From Engelhardtia mirabilis (GTDB lineage Bacteria; Planctomycetota; UBA1135; GCA-002686595): DNA of 64,000 bases. Numbering within the stretch: position 1 is the first letter of the stretch; each line of letters begins with the position of its first letter. The notes beneath the pieces are model-generated. The model saw only the letters and a program-made list of their open reading frames with translations, was not told the origin of the DNA and made no database searches. The stretch covers positions 6,758,001 to 6,822,000 of the forward strand of contig NZ_CP036287.1 in the NCBI RefSeq assembly GCF_007748095.1. Direction: 5' to 3'. Positions 16,369-25,206 of the stretch are shown here, piece by piece. The position numbers were made by a program, and so were the translations under genes.

Positions 16369-17693
16369 GTCTGGCACCGGATCTCGGGCGGATGACCGCC
16401 GCCATCGCCCGCGCCGCCGTGCCGGAGTTCCGCGGCGAGGTGCAGCGGGTCTCGGGCGGCCTGATCGAGGCCAGCAGCCTGCAGGCCGCCGTGGGCGAGA
16501 TGGTCCGCATCCAGGGCAAGGTCGGCGATCCGATCGAAGCCGAGGTGGTGGGCTTTCGCGACGCGGTGACCCTGCTCATGCCCCACGGCGAGACCAGCGG
16601 CATCGCACCGCGCCACAAGGTGCGCGCCCTCGGCCGCAGCTTCGAAGTCGGCGTCGGCAACGAGCTGCTCGGCCGCACCCTGGACGGCTTTGGCCGCCCG
16701 ATCGACGGGCTGCCTAGCCCGCGCGTGGTTGCCCGCCGCTCGGTGCGCTCTGCGCCGCCGACGCCCCTCTCGCGCCCCCACGTGAATCAACCCCTGCGCA
16801 CGGGCGTGCGCGCCATCGACGGCCTCGCGACCCTCGGCCGCGGCCAGCGCCTGGGCATCTTCGCCGGATCCGGCGTGGGCAAGTCGTCGCTCATGGGCCA
16901 GATCCTGTGCGGCACCGACGCCGACGTGACGGTCATGTGCCTGGTGGGTGAGCGCGGGCGCGAGGTGCGCGGCTTCATCGACAACGTGCTCGGTGTCGAG
17001 GGTCAGAAGCGCGCGGTGACCGTCGCCGCGACCTCCGACCGCTCGCCGATCGAGCGCTACCTGGCGCCCTTCGTGGCGGTCACCGTGGCCGAGCACTTCC
17101 GCGACCAGGGCCTGGACGTGCTCTTGGTGATGGACTCGGTCACGCGCTTCGCCCAGTCCTGCCGCGAGATCGGCCTGGCCGCCGGCGAGCCCGCCGCCCT
17201 GCGCGGCTACCCGCCCAGCTTCTTCGGCACCGTGCCCAAGCTCGTCGAACGCATGGGTCGCGCCGAGGTCGGCAGCATCACGGGCCTGTTGACGATCCTG
17301 GTCGACGGCGACGACCCCAACGAGCCGGTGTCCGACACCCTGCGCGGCCTGCTCGACGGGCACGTGCACCTGGACCGTGAGCTGGCCAACGCGGGCCACT
17401 TTCCGGCCATCGACGTCCTCTCGAGCCTTTCGCGACTGATGACCGAGCTGGCCTCACCGCGTCACCAGGCCCTGGCCCACGTGCTGCGCCGGGACCTGGC
17501 CGTCTACAAGGAGAGCCGCGACCTGATCGAGGTCGGGGCCTACCGCTCGGGCACCAACCCCGGGCTGGACGCGGCGCTGCGGCGGCGTCCCTTGGTCGAG
17601 GCCTTCCTGCGCCAGGGCCGCGACGAGCTGCAGGACTTGAGCGAGACGATCATGCTGCTCGAGGGCATCTTCGGCGCCGAGGTGCCCCAGTGA
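16365..17693 (+). CDS. fliI: Flagellar export ATPase FliI
   Basis: A 442-residue F1-like ATPase that powers or primes type III export of rod, hook and filament subunits. It has an N-terminal beta-barrel region with LGRTLDGFGRPIDG, a Walker A (FAGSGVGKSSLMGQ), VGERGREVRGFI, a Walker B region with LVMDSVTRFAQ, and GSITGLLTILVDGDD followed by RHFPAIDVLxSxSR-type residues (HFPAIDVLSSLSRL). All catalytic motifs are intact. Flanked by fliH and fliJ with 4-bp overlaps, as expected for a complex made together. Confidence 0.97.
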   Translation: MSLAPDLGRMTAAIARAAVPEFRGEVQRVSGGLIEASSLQAAVGEMVRIQGKVGDPIEAEVVGFRDAVTLLMPHGETSGIAPRHKVRALGRSFEVGVGNELLGRTLDGFGRPIDGLPSPRVVARRSVRSAPPTPLSRPHVNQPLRTGVRAIDGLATLGRGQRLGIFAGSGVGKSSLMGQILCGTDADVTVMCLVGERGREVRGFIDNVLGVEGQKRAVTVAATSDRSPIERYLAPFVAVTVAEHFRDQGLDVLLVMDSVTRFAQSCREIGLAAGEPAALRGYPPSFFGTVPKLVERMGRAEVGSITGLLTILVDGDDPNEPVSDTLRGLLDGHVHLDRELANAGHFPAIDVLSSLSRLMTELASPRHQALAHVLRRDLAVYKESRDLIEVGAYRSGTNPGLDAALRRRPLVEAFLRQGRDELQDLSETIMLLEGIFGAEVPQ

Positions 17694-18160
17694 AGCGCCG
17701 CTTCCAGTTCCGCCTCGAGCGCCTGGCCCAAGTGCGCGAGCTCGAGGAGCGCATCGCACGCGCCAAGTGGGGCGAGGCCGAGGCCATCGCCGCCCAGGCC
17801 GCGGCGCACGTGGTCACCCTGGAGACGACCCTGCAACGGGCCCGCGAGGAGCTCCGCAACCTGCAGTCCCTGGGCGAGCTCGACGCGGCCGCGGCCCTGT
17901 CCTGCGAGCGTCCGATCGAGACCCTCAAGGCCCACCTCGCGGCCGCGCGGGCTCTGCACGCCGAACAGCGCGCCGCCGCCGAACGCGAGCGCGGCGCCTG
18001 GGCCGAGCGCGAACGCGCCCGTCGGGCCCTGGAGCGCCTCGAGGACAAGGCCAAGGCGATCCACACCAAGGCCATCGCCGCCGCCGACCAGGCCGAGGCC
18101 GACGACGCCAACGCGGCGCGGGCGACGCGGCGCGCTGCGACGCCGGAGGGCCTGCGCTGA
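17690..18160 (+). CDS. fliJ: Flagellar export stalk protein FliJ
   Basis: A 156-residue all-helical coiled coil, rich in Arg, Glu and Ala, that begins MKRRFQFRLERLAQVREL as FliJ proteins do. FliJ is the central stalk of the FliI hexamer and links it to the FlhA gate. Its sequence is poorly conserved, so the call rests on the N-terminal motif, coiled-coil nature, length and position 4 bp into the end of fliI. Confidence 0.88.
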   Translation: MKRRFQFRLERLAQVRELEERIARAKWGEAEAIAAQAAAHVVTLETTLQRAREELRNLQSLGELDAAAALSCERPIETLKAHLAAARALHAEQRAAAERERGAWAERERARRALERLEDKAKAIHTKAIAAADQAEADDANAARATRRAATPEGLR

Positions 18161-18278
18161 GGTCCGGGCTCGGCGTGGGCGCGAGAAGCGCCCAATCGCC
18201 TCAAGACCGGCTCGCGGCCCGGCCGAACCCCCCTGCGGTACCCACCCGCCCAACGCCCGATTCCCTGAGCCCTCCCCA

Positions 18279-19028
18279 ATGAACAAGAAGGTCGAAATCG
18301 CCACGCTCGCGGCCGGCGGCCTCGGGTTGTTCAGCATGTGCTTCCTGGGCTTCGCCCTGGTGAGCGACGTGCCGCTCGAGGAGATGGCCGTGATCGGGCC
18401 GCTGTTCAGGAACGGCGACGAGCAGGCCGAGGAGGGCGCCGACGGCACCCTGGCCGAGGCCGACGGCGGCGCGCCGGGGCAGAACGGCGGCAAGGCCCTG
18501 GCCCTGCCGGAGCGTCGCGGCACCGCCCAGGAGATCGTGACCGCGAACCTGGGCGTACTGGGGGCCTTCGCCCTGCCGGCGCCCTTCGCCCGCGCGGAAC
18601 TCGAGACCCTGGTCGACGAGCTGCGCGACCAACGCGACCTGCTCAAGGAGCGCAGCGACGCCCTCGACGAGCGCGAGCGGCAAGTGGCCGACCAGATCGC
18701 TGCCCTCGACATGCGCTCGGCGGAGCTGGAGCGCATCAAGGGCGAGATCGAAACCCAGACGGCAGCCATCGAGCTGCGCTCGCTCGAGCTGAAGCGCGAC
18801 GAGGACGTGGAGACCGCGGGTGAGTCCCTGGTCTACGAGAACTTGGCGACCCTCTACGCCGAAGGCGACACGGAGCAGATCACCGCCGACCTGGTGGGCA
18901 TGGGTCCCGACGAAGCGGCCAAGGTGCTGCGGATCCTCGACGAGGACCGCGCCATGGACCTGTTGCGCGCCATCACCGGCGACGAGCGCGGCAAGTTCAT
19001 CGACGCCTGGGCCCGCGCCCAGCCCTGA
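18279..19028 (+). CDS. motE: MotE-like motility chaperone
   Basis: A 249-residue membrane-anchored periplasmic protein: a single N-terminal membrane segment (~7-28), a disordered Gly/Asp-rich stretch, a coiled coil (~105-175) and a C-terminal MgtE-N-like helical domain (VYENLATLYAEGDTEQITAD then MGPDEAAKVLRILDEDRAMDLLRAI). This is the layout of MotE, a chaperone that stabilises MotC or other stator proteins in rhizobia and is found in many flagellar operons. Its place between fliJ and motA fits. A ~118-bp leader upstream shows no clear promoter. Likely partners here are the two MotB proteins. Confidence 0.82.
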   Translation: MNKKVEIATLAAGGLGLFSMCFLGFALVSDVPLEEMAVIGPLFRNGDEQAEEGADGTLAEADGGAPGQNGGKALALPERRGTAQEIVTANLGVLGAFALPAPFARAELETLVDELRDQRDLLKERSDALDERERQVADQIAALDMRSAELERIKGEIETQTAAIELRSLELKRDEDVETAGESLVYENLATLYAEGDTEQITADLVGMGPDEAAKVLRILDEDRAMDLLRAITGDERGKFIDAWARAQP

Positions 19029-19159
19029 GCTCGACGCCGCTCCCGAGCGCGAGCGGATTTGCTCCCTCGGGTTCAGTCGCGCCCTGGGCCTGGCCGAATG
19101 CTCTCCAGGGCCTCCCTGATCGGTTCTTCCCCGGATCCGTCGCGCCCTGACTCGTCCCC

Positions 19160-19924
19160 ATGGACTTCCTCACGATCATCGGCATTGTGATGGGCTTCGG
19201 CCTGTTGGGCGCCTCCATCGCCGGTGGCGGTGGCTTCGGTCTGTTCATCGACGTCCCCTCGATGATGATCGTGGGCGGGGGCACCATCGCGGTGTTCCTG
19301 ATGAACTTCACGATCCCCGACTTGAAGGCGCTGATGCCCGTCTTCTTGCGGACGTTCATGTTCAAGCTGGCGACGCCGGCCGAAGAGATCACGCGCGTGG
19401 TGGAGTACGCCACCCTCGCGCGCAAGGAAGGCCTGTTGGCCCTCGAGAGTCGCCTCAAGGAGGTCGACGACGTCTTCATGGCCAAGGGCATCCAGCTCGT
19501 CATCGACGGCTTCCCGTCGGAAGTCGTGCGCGACATCATGGAGCTCGAGGCCGAGTGGCAGGGCCAACGCCACGCCATCGGCAAGAAGATGATGGACCAG
19601 CTCGGCGGCTACGCGCCGGCCTTCGGGATGATCGGGACGCTGGTCGGTCTGATCCAGATGCTTGCGGCGCTCGACGATCCGGCCTCGATCGGTGGCGGTA
19701 TGGCGGTTGCGCTCTTGACCACGCTTTACGGCGCCATGGCGGCGAACATGATGTTCCTGCCCCTGTCGGGCAAGCTCGAGATCCGCGCCAAGGAAGAGGC
19801 GCTGCTGCGCGCTCTGATGATCGAAGGCATCGTCGCCATCCAATCCGGCGACGGACCGCAGTTGATCAAGGAGAAGCTCAAGACCTTCCTCGCGCCCAGT
19901 GCGCGCCAGTCGATCGCGGCATGA
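19160..19924 (+). CDS. motA: Flagellar stator subunit MotA
   Basis: A 254-residue inner-membrane stator protein with four membrane segments (two N-terminal around 5-25 and 33-53; two around 148-170 and 180-202). Between them is a cytoplasmic loop with FliG-facing charged residues. Typical motifs are DVPSMMIVGGGT, GGYAPAFGMIGTLVGLIQML and GGGMAVALLTTLYG. With MotB it forms the ion channel that drives rotation. The sequence alone does not settle H+ versus Na+ use. Overlaps motB by 4 bp. Confidence 0.96.
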   Translation: MDFLTIIGIVMGFGLLGASIAGGGGFGLFIDVPSMMIVGGGTIAVFLMNFTIPDLKALMPVFLRTFMFKLATPAEEITRVVEYATLARKEGLLALESRLKEVDDVFMAKGIQLVIDGFPSEVVRDIMELEAEWQGQRHAIGKKMMDQLGGYAPAFGMIGTLVGLIQMLAALDDPASIGGGMAVALLTTLYGAMAANMMFLPLSGKLEIRAKEEALLRALMIEGIVAIQSGDGPQLIKEKLKTFLAPSARQSIAA

Positions 19925-20766
19925 GCGGCGGCGCAGAAGGCGGCGAAGGCACTCCGATCGACGAGCTCCCGCCCCTGCCGCGGGTCAAGGAGCCCAGGGA
20001 GGAGGAGGAGCCGCCCGGTGCCCCCGAGTGGGTCGTCACGTTCACGGACATGATCTCGCTGCTGGTGACGTTCTTCGTGCTCTTGATGACCTTCTCCTCG
20101 ATGGAGGAGTACGAGCTGCTCGACGTGCGCGGCTTGCTGCCCGGCAACACCGGCATGATCGAGCACATGAACGGGCCGACCGACGTCAAGCCGCCCGAGA
20201 ACGATCTGTTGGCCAACACCGATCCCCTGAACGGGGGCGAGCGCGCCCACGAGCGGCCCGAGGATCAACTCGACAAGCACACCGACGGCGGAACCGCCCA
20301 GGCCGACGACCAGACGCCGATCGACCTGAACAAGATCGGCGACGGCCTGATGGTGACCTGGGACGCGAACTACTCGTTCGGGCCCGGCTCGGTGGAGATC
20401 AACCCCAAGCTCGAGCAGGCCCTGATCGAGCTGTCCGAGGTGCTGCGCTTCTATCCGCACCAGATCGTGCTCGAGGGCCATGCCGCCAAGGACCACCGCC
20501 CCACGCGCGAGTACCCGGATGCGGAGACGATCTCCCTGGCGCGCGCGATGAGCGCGGCGCAGGTCTTGATCGACCACGGCGTCGAAGAGGAGCGCATCCA
20601 GGTCACCGGCCACGGCGCCGAGCGGCCGCGCTCGGTGGCCAACACCGCGGAGTCGCGCCAGGCCAATCGGCGCGTGGAGCTGCGTGTCTTGACTCTCGGC
20701 CACGCGCGGTCGGAACAGCTCAAGCACGAGTGGCGCGAGCGTCGCAACCGCGAGGGGGGGCTCTAG
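19921..20766 (+). CDS. motB: Flagellar stator subunit MotB (first copy)
   Basis: A 281-residue stator protein: a short acidic N terminus, one membrane helix (~40-62) with the ion-carrying Asp43 in FTDMISLLVTFFVLLMTFSS, a linker, and a C-terminal OmpA-like peptidoglycan-binding domain (~175-265). That domain contains IVLEGHAAKDHRPT, ISLARAMSAAQVLIDHGV and NRRVELRVL. It anchors the stator to the wall. The ATG at 19921 overlaps the motA stop; an in-frame extension upstream lies inside motA. The stop abuts the GTG of a second motB-like gene. Confidence 0.95.
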   Translation: MSGGAEGGEGTPIDELPPLPRVKEPREEEEPPGAPEWVVTFTDMISLLVTFFVLLMTFSSMEEYELLDVRGLLPGNTGMIEHMNGPTDVKPPENDLLANTDPLNGGERAHERPEDQLDKHTDGGTAQADDQTPIDLNKIGDGLMVTWDANYSFGPGSVEINPKLEQALIELSEVLRFYPHQIVLEGHAAKDHRPTREYPDAETISLARAMSAAQVLIDHGVEEERIQVTGHGAERPRSVANTAESRQANRRVELRVLTLGHARSEQLKHEWRERRNREGGL

Positions 20767-21456
20767 GTGGGCAAGCGCAGGGGCCCCAAGGACGAGAAGG
20801 CCAAGGTCCCCGGGTGGATGGTGTCGTTCGGGGACATGATGACCCTGATCCTGACCTTCTTCATCCTGCTCGTGTCCATGTCGCGCGAGCAGACCTTCGG
20901 CATGGTCGCGCGCGGCATCGGCTCGTTCATGGTCTCGGCCGAGTCCTACGGCCTCGATGGGCTGCTCGACGGCTCGGAGAAGAACGAGATCTTCAACGAG
21001 GTGCGGGTGCGCTTCAACTTGCCGCCGGTCGAGAACCCGATGGAGCCCGACGACGAGCACCCGATGGCCACCAGCGAGCTGGTGCGCGCGGACGACATCG
21101 ACAAACTCCCGCCGCGCAACGAGATCTTCCAGCCGTCGGTGGCGATCTTCGCCGTCGGCTCCAGTGAACTGAGCTCGGAGGCAGCACAGTACCTGGACCT
21201 CCTCGCGCCCAGCCTGCGGCCACGGGGGACCCAGGTCCTGGTCCTGGAGGCCCAGGCCGGCGCCGGCGAGGCCTCCGGCGACTTGGCCCGCAACGCCCTC
21301 GCCTTGGCCCGCGCCCGCGCCGTGCGCAAGCACCTGGAGGAGCACCACGGCTACCAACGGGCTCGCTTGGAAGTCCGGGCCTGGATCTCGGGTCTCGATC
21401 CTGGGTCGAATGGCGGAGCCGCCGTCGACGCCCGCTTGATCCTCGAGCCGGACTGA
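20767..21456 (+). CDS. Second MotB-like stator protein, OmpA domain reduced
   Basis: A 229-residue MotB paralogue starting with GTG directly after the first motB stop. The membrane helix (~18-40) keeps the plug Asp23 in WMVSFGDMMTLILTFFILL. The C-terminal domain (~120-229) keeps the OmpA outline (FAVGSSELSSEAAQYLDLL and ARARAVRKHLEEHHG), but the usual GHTD-type loop is replaced by LEAQAGAGE, so wall binding may be weak or changed. It may form mixed stators with the first MotB, like MotB/MotC or LafU pairs, or regulate them. Tandem motBs after one motA are unusual. Confidence 0.88.
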   Translation: MGKRRGPKDEKAKVPGWMVSFGDMMTLILTFFILLVSMSREQTFGMVARGIGSFMVSAESYGLDGLLDGSEKNEIFNEVRVRFNLPPVENPMEPDDEHPMATSELVRADDIDKLPPRNEIFQPSVAIFAVGSSELSSEAAQYLDLLAPSLRPRGTQVLVLEAQAGAGEASGDLARNALALARARAVRKHLEEHHGYQRARLEVRAWISGLDPGSNGGAAVDARLILEPD

Positions 21457-21474
21457 GCCGATTCAGCCCCTGGA

Positions 21475-22257
21475 ATGGCAGACGAAGCCGACAAGAACGC
21501 CGACGAACCGGCCTCCGAAGAGGAGCTGGCCGCCAAGGCGCAGAAGAAGAAGCTGATCAAGATCGCCGGCGGTGCCGTCGGCCTGGTCTTGATGGCCTGG
21601 GTGGCCTCCGTGGTCGCCAAGCCCGCGCCCGAGGAATACAAGGAGTTCCTGGGCCCGTGGGTGGCGCCGGTGACGCCGTCCAAGATCCAGACCAACCTGC
21701 GCGGGGACGGCTCGAAGCGGTTCCTGATCATGCAGGCCAACGCGATGTTCGAGGCCTACGACGAGGTCTACGCCACGACGCGCACCGCCGACCCGATCTA
21801 CATGGCCCTGATCAAGGACGCCATGCTCGAGATCTCGTCCAAGCGCACCGTCGACGACGTGATGGGCGGCGCCATGCGCGACGTCTTCAAGCGCGAGCTG
21901 CGCGACGCGATCGACAAGCTGATGTTCCCCGTCCACATCGGGGACGCGGTCAACCCCGCCGATCCGGACAGCCAGACGGGCATCAAGCCGGGCTTCTCGA
22001 TCTACGAGAGCACCCTGCGCACGCCCCTCTACGACCTGAAGCTGTTCGTCGACGCGCCGGTCGGAACCCTGCGCCTGGGCGACGGGCCCGAGGTGCGCTT
22101 CACCGGCGAGGAGCGCGACCTGCGCGTCGAGGACGGCTCCGGCTACACGGTCTACCTCGACCTGACCGAGCTCGACCCCACCTTCCACGGGCAGATCCGC
22201 GTCGGCACCCACGGGCGCATCCGCGAGCTCCTGTTCGAAGACTACGCGGTTCAATAG
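21475..22257 (+). CDS. fliL: FliL-like stator-associated protein with an insertion
   Basis: A 260-residue membrane protein. A charged N terminus is followed by a membrane segment (~27-48). Residues ~70-150 match FliL (IQTNLRGDGSKRFLIMQAN and LEISSKRTVDDVMGGAMRDV). FliL normally ends soon after this helix with a short strand; here that strand (LLFEDYAVQ) is the C terminus. About 75 unmatched residues (~155-245, containing GIKPGFSIYESTLRTPLYDL) are inserted before it. FliL surrounds stators and tunes torque. Position after motB and before fliM supports the call. Confidence 0.8.
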   Translation: MADEADKNADEPASEEELAAKAQKKKLIKIAGGAVGLVLMAWVASVVAKPAPEEYKEFLGPWVAPVTPSKIQTNLRGDGSKRFLIMQANAMFEAYDEVYATTRTADPIYMALIKDAMLEISSKRTVDDVMGGAMRDVFKRELRDAIDKLMFPVHIGDAVNPADPDSQTGIKPGFSIYESTLRTPLYDLKLFVDAPVGTLRLGDGPEVRFTGEERDLRVEDGSGYTVYLDLTELDPTFHGQIRVGTHGRIRELLFEDYAVQ

Positions 22258-22273
22258 AGCGGGAACGACGGCC

Positions 22274-23233
22274 TTGAGCACCAACGTCGATCCCGAGGAG
22301 GCGGCCGCCCTGATGGACGCTTTCGACACCTCCCGAGGACAAACGGTCCGCGAGGTGGAGCAGCGCGACTTCCGCGTGCCCCTGCGGCTGCGCGGTTCGT
22401 CGATCGCCGAGCTCCAGCGCGTGATCGAGACGACCCTGCCCCAGAGCGAGATCGAACTCTCCAAGCTGCTGCGCGGCCGGCTGCGGCTCGACCTGGTCTC
22501 CGCCGGCGAGTTCAACGCCGAGCAGTTGCAGGACGGCCTCGACGAGCCCCTGGCCCTGGTTCGCTTCAGCGCTGGCGGCCACCCGGCCTGGGCCCAGTGG
22601 GAGATCGAGTCCGCGGTCGAGGCCGTGGAGCAGATCCTGGGCGCCTCCGAGCCGACCCCCGCCACGCGCGACCTCTCGCCCCTCGAGCGCACGGTGATGC
22701 GCACGATCATCGAGGGCGTCTGCACGCCCCTGTGCCGCCGCATGGGCCTGCCGGTCGAGGGCTTCAAGGCCATCGGCCAACTCAAAGAGGCCGGCGACTG
22801 GCGCGAGGCCGACCACTTCGCCGACCCCCACCGCCTGGGCCTCGAGCTGCGCCTGACGACCCCCGGCGGCGCCTCGAACCTGCGGCTCTACCTGCCGATC
22901 TTCGACGCCCAGCTCACCTTCGCGGCGCGCATCGCCGGCCAGAAGCTGCCGCCCAAGCTGCCCCCCCACCTCAGCGCCGTGGAGCTGCCCGTCTGCGCCC
23001 AACTGGGCACGATCGAGCTGCCCCTCTCCGAACTGCTCGCCCTCGAGGTCGGCGACGTGCTGCCCCTCGACGCCCACCGCGGCGAGCGCATCAAGGTCCA
23101 CGCCGACGGTCGCGACTTCGGCCGCGCGATCCTCGGCAGCCGCCGCGGTCGCCTGGCCCTGCAGTTGACCTCCCTGACCAGCGAGCCCACCGAACCCGAG
23201 CCCCCCGCGGCCACGATCGAGGAACAAGCATGA
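22274..23233 (+). CDS. fliM: Flagellar motor switch protein FliM (divergent)
   Basis: A 319-residue C-ring protein. The middle CheC-like domain (~35-200) and the C-terminal SpoA domain (~235-300, LPVCAQLGTIELPLSELLAL) are recognisable. The N-terminal CheY-binding motif (usually LSQDEIDALL) is only faintly present as VDPEEAAALMDAF, so switching by CheY-P may differ. The likely start is TTG at 22274. Overlaps fliN by 4 bp. Assignment is supported by size, the SpoA domain and order fliL-fliM-fliN. Confidence 0.87.
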   Translation: MSTNVDPEEAAALMDAFDTSRGQTVREVEQRDFRVPLRLRGSSIAELQRVIETTLPQSEIELSKLLRGRLRLDLVSAGEFNAEQLQDGLDEPLALVRFSAGGHPAWAQWEIESAVEAVEQILGASEPTPATRDLSPLERTVMRTIIEGVCTPLCRRMGLPVEGFKAIGQLKEAGDWREADHFADPHRLGLELRLTTPGGASNLRLYLPIFDAQLTFAARIAGQKLPPKLPPHLSAVELPVCAQLGTIELPLSELLALEVGDVLPLDAHRGERIKVHADGRDFGRAILGSRRGRLALQLTSLTSEPTEPEPPAATIEEQA

Positions 23234-23589
23234 GCGACGAGACCACCGAAGAGACCACCGACGTCGAGCAGGCCATCGACGCCGCCACCGACGCCGTGCG
23301 CGTCCAGGCCGAGGGTCTGCCGGAGCTCGAGGACAGCCACACCGAGAGCGCCGGCATGGGCCTGCCCCACCTTCTGAACGTCCCGGTCCAAGTGACCGTG
23401 GAGGTCGGCCGGACGCGCCTGTCCCTGGCCGAGCTCGTCAAGCTCGGACCCGGCTCGCTGATCGAGCTCGACCGCGAGGCCCACGAGCCGGCGGACATCC
23501 TGGTCAACGGCAAGGTCGTCGCCCGGGGCGAGGTCGTGACGATCGACAAGACCTACGGGGTGCGGATCACGAGCGTGTACCAGAACTGA
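23230..23589 (+). CDS. fliN: Flagellar motor switch protein FliN
   Basis: A 119-residue SpoA-family protein of the lower C ring. The conserved core reads VPVQVTVEVGRTRLSLAEL, then GSLIELDREAHEPADILVN and TYGVRITSV. It pairs with FliM to form the switch. The ATG at 23230 overlaps the fliM stop; an in-frame extension far upstream lies inside fliM. Last gene of the operon, followed 43 bp later by a strong terminator. Confidence 0.96.
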   Translation: MSDETTEETTDVEQAIDAATDAVRVQAEGLPELEDSHTESAGMGLPHLLNVPVQVTVEVGRTRLSLAELVKLGPGSLIELDREAHEPADILVNGKVVARGEVVTIDKTYGVRITSVYQN

Positions 23590-23632
23590 GGGCAGCCCCC
23601 GCTCTCTTCGGCGCGCGCGAGCCCGGCAGACA

Positions 23633-23675
23633 GACAACGACCCCGATGCCGCGTCGCGGGATCGGGGTCGTTGTC
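23633..23675 (+). terminator. Terminator of the flagellar operon
   Basis: A perfect 15-bp inverted repeat (23633-23647 with 23661-23675) around a 13-nt loop that can itself pair partly. It lies 43 bp after the fliN stop and 69 bp beyond the end of the convergent oxidase gene, so it can serve both strands. There is no clear T-run, as often seen in GC-rich genomes. Confidence 0.85.
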
Positions 23676-23744
23676 GGTCGGTCGGGCTCGGACTCGTTCC
23701 GCCGGCCTTGGCCCTGAGGTTCGGCGTGCCAGGGGCCGGGCGGA

Positions 23745-25040
23745 TCAGAGATACAGCCGACCGGACCAGTCCTCGGTCTGGTCGAAGTCCAGGAAGCGCG
23801 CCGGGTCGAAGTACTCCAGGTCGAAGGCACTGACCGGCTCACCGGCGATCATCTGCGCCATCCCGTCACCCACCGAGGGCGCCAGCTTGAAGCCGTGATC
23901 GGCGAAGCCGGCGGCGACGAAGGCTCCCTCGACGCCGGGGACGGGGCCGATCATGGCGCGCCCGTCCGGGGTCAGTGGGAACCAGGAGACCTGCTCCCCG
24001 ACCATCGGTTCGTCCGCGTAGTAGGGCAGCCGCTTGACCAAGAGCTCCCGCGCGCGCTCCGCCAACTCGGGCCGCGGCGCGCTCTTCGCCTGGGGTTCGT
24101 CGAAGATCTCCTGGGGGTCGTAGTTGATCGGGCACACGCGCGTGCGGCCGTGGTTGGCCTCGCAGCGGGTGTAGAAGCCGTACTCGAGGTCGAGGATGAC
24201 CGGGTGCGGTAGGCCCTTGATGGCCTCGTCCGGATCGGCCTCGCCTTCACTGACCAGCGGGTCGTCCAGGTCCACCAGGGCCCAACTGCTCGTCTCGCCC
24301 AGGGCTCCGCTATCGTCTTCGAGGTCGTCGGACGGCATGCGGAAGAAGTGCTGCTCGACCCGCGCCACCCGCAGGGGCATCTCCACGCCGAGCTTCTGCA
24401 AGAGGTGCCGGCAGTGGGCGCCGGCCACGATCACGATGGTGTCCACGTCGTAGTGACCCTCGGTGGTCTCGGCGCCGACCACCCGGCCCTCGCGCACGTC
24501 GATCGAGAGGATCTCCACGCCCGTGCGGGTCGACGCCCCGTAGGTCCGGGCCAGGGCCGCGAACTGCTCGACGGTCGTGGTCGGATCGACGTAGCCGCCC
24601 TGGGGCTCCCAGGCGGCGATCACCCCGTCGTCGACCTCGATGTTCGGCACCAGGGCGCGCACGCCCTCGGCGTCGAGCAGCTGGGTGCGGATGCCGAGCT
24701 CGGTCTGCTGATCCACGTTGCGCGTCAGGCGCTCGATGGTCTCCGGCCGCGAGGGCCCGGCCAGGGTCAGCACGCCCGCGCGCTGGAAGCCGAGGGTCCG
24801 ACCCGTGCGGCTCTCGAACGACGAGTAGGCCCGCATGCTATCCCGGGCCATGGCGCCGATCATGCGGTCGGCGTAGTGCTGGCGCAGGATCGCGCCGGAC
24901 GCGCCGGAGCTGCCCGAGGCCAGGGCCGAGCGCTCGAGCAGCACCACGGGCTGACGCAGGGGGTCGAAGAAGCGGGCGGCCGAGAGGGCGATGGCGTTGC
25001 CCATCACGCCACCGCCGACGATGAGGACCTTGGCTTTCAA
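23745..25040 (-). CDS. FAD-dependent oxidoreductase of the DAO family
   Basis: A 431-residue flavoprotein. The N-terminal dinucleotide-binding fold begins VLIVGGGVMGNAIALSAA. The C-terminal half has a sarcosine/glycine-oxidase-like signature (GRAMIGPVPGVEGAFVAAG and GFKLAPSVGDGMA). It probably oxidises a secondary amine, N-methyl amino acid or D-amino acid. The exact substrate cannot be read from sequence. The best start is TTG at 25040, immediately before the FAD motif; a TTG at 25109 would add an unlikely basic/Pro-rich stretch. Transcribed alone, convergent with the flagellar operon and divergent from ispG. Confidence 0.85.
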   Translation of the reverse strand: MKAKVLIVGGGVMGNAIALSAARFFDPLRQPVVLLERSALASGSSGASGAILRQHYADRMIGAMARDSMRAYSSFESRTGRTLGFQRAGVLTLAGPSRPETIERLTRNVDQQTELGIRTQLLDAEGVRALVPNIEVDDGVIAAWEPQGGYVDPTTTVEQFAALARTYGASTRTGVEILSIDVREGRVVGAETTEGHYDVDTIVIVAGAHCRHLLQKLGVEMPLRVARVEQHFFRMPSDDLEDDSGALGETSSWALVDLDDPLVSEGEADPDEAIKGLPHPVILDLEYGFYTRCEANHGRTRVCPINYDPQEIFDEPQAKSAPRPELAERARELLVKRLPYYADEPMVGEQVSWFPLTPDGRAMIGPVPGVEGAFVAAGFADHGFKLAPSVGDGMAQMIAGEPVSAFDLEYFDPARFLDFDQTEDWSGRLYL

Positions 25041-25206
25041 GCGGGGACCTGGACGGTTCGAGGGAGTCCGCGGGAGACGCGGAGCAGGAGCGGCGCGGCA
25101 TATCAGCAAGGCCAGCCCTGGGAGGGAAGGGCCGGCGGGCCGACGATCGTCGGGAATCGCCGCCCTCAGGGCATTCGCCCGCTACGACCACCGGCGCGGG
25201 CCGTGG

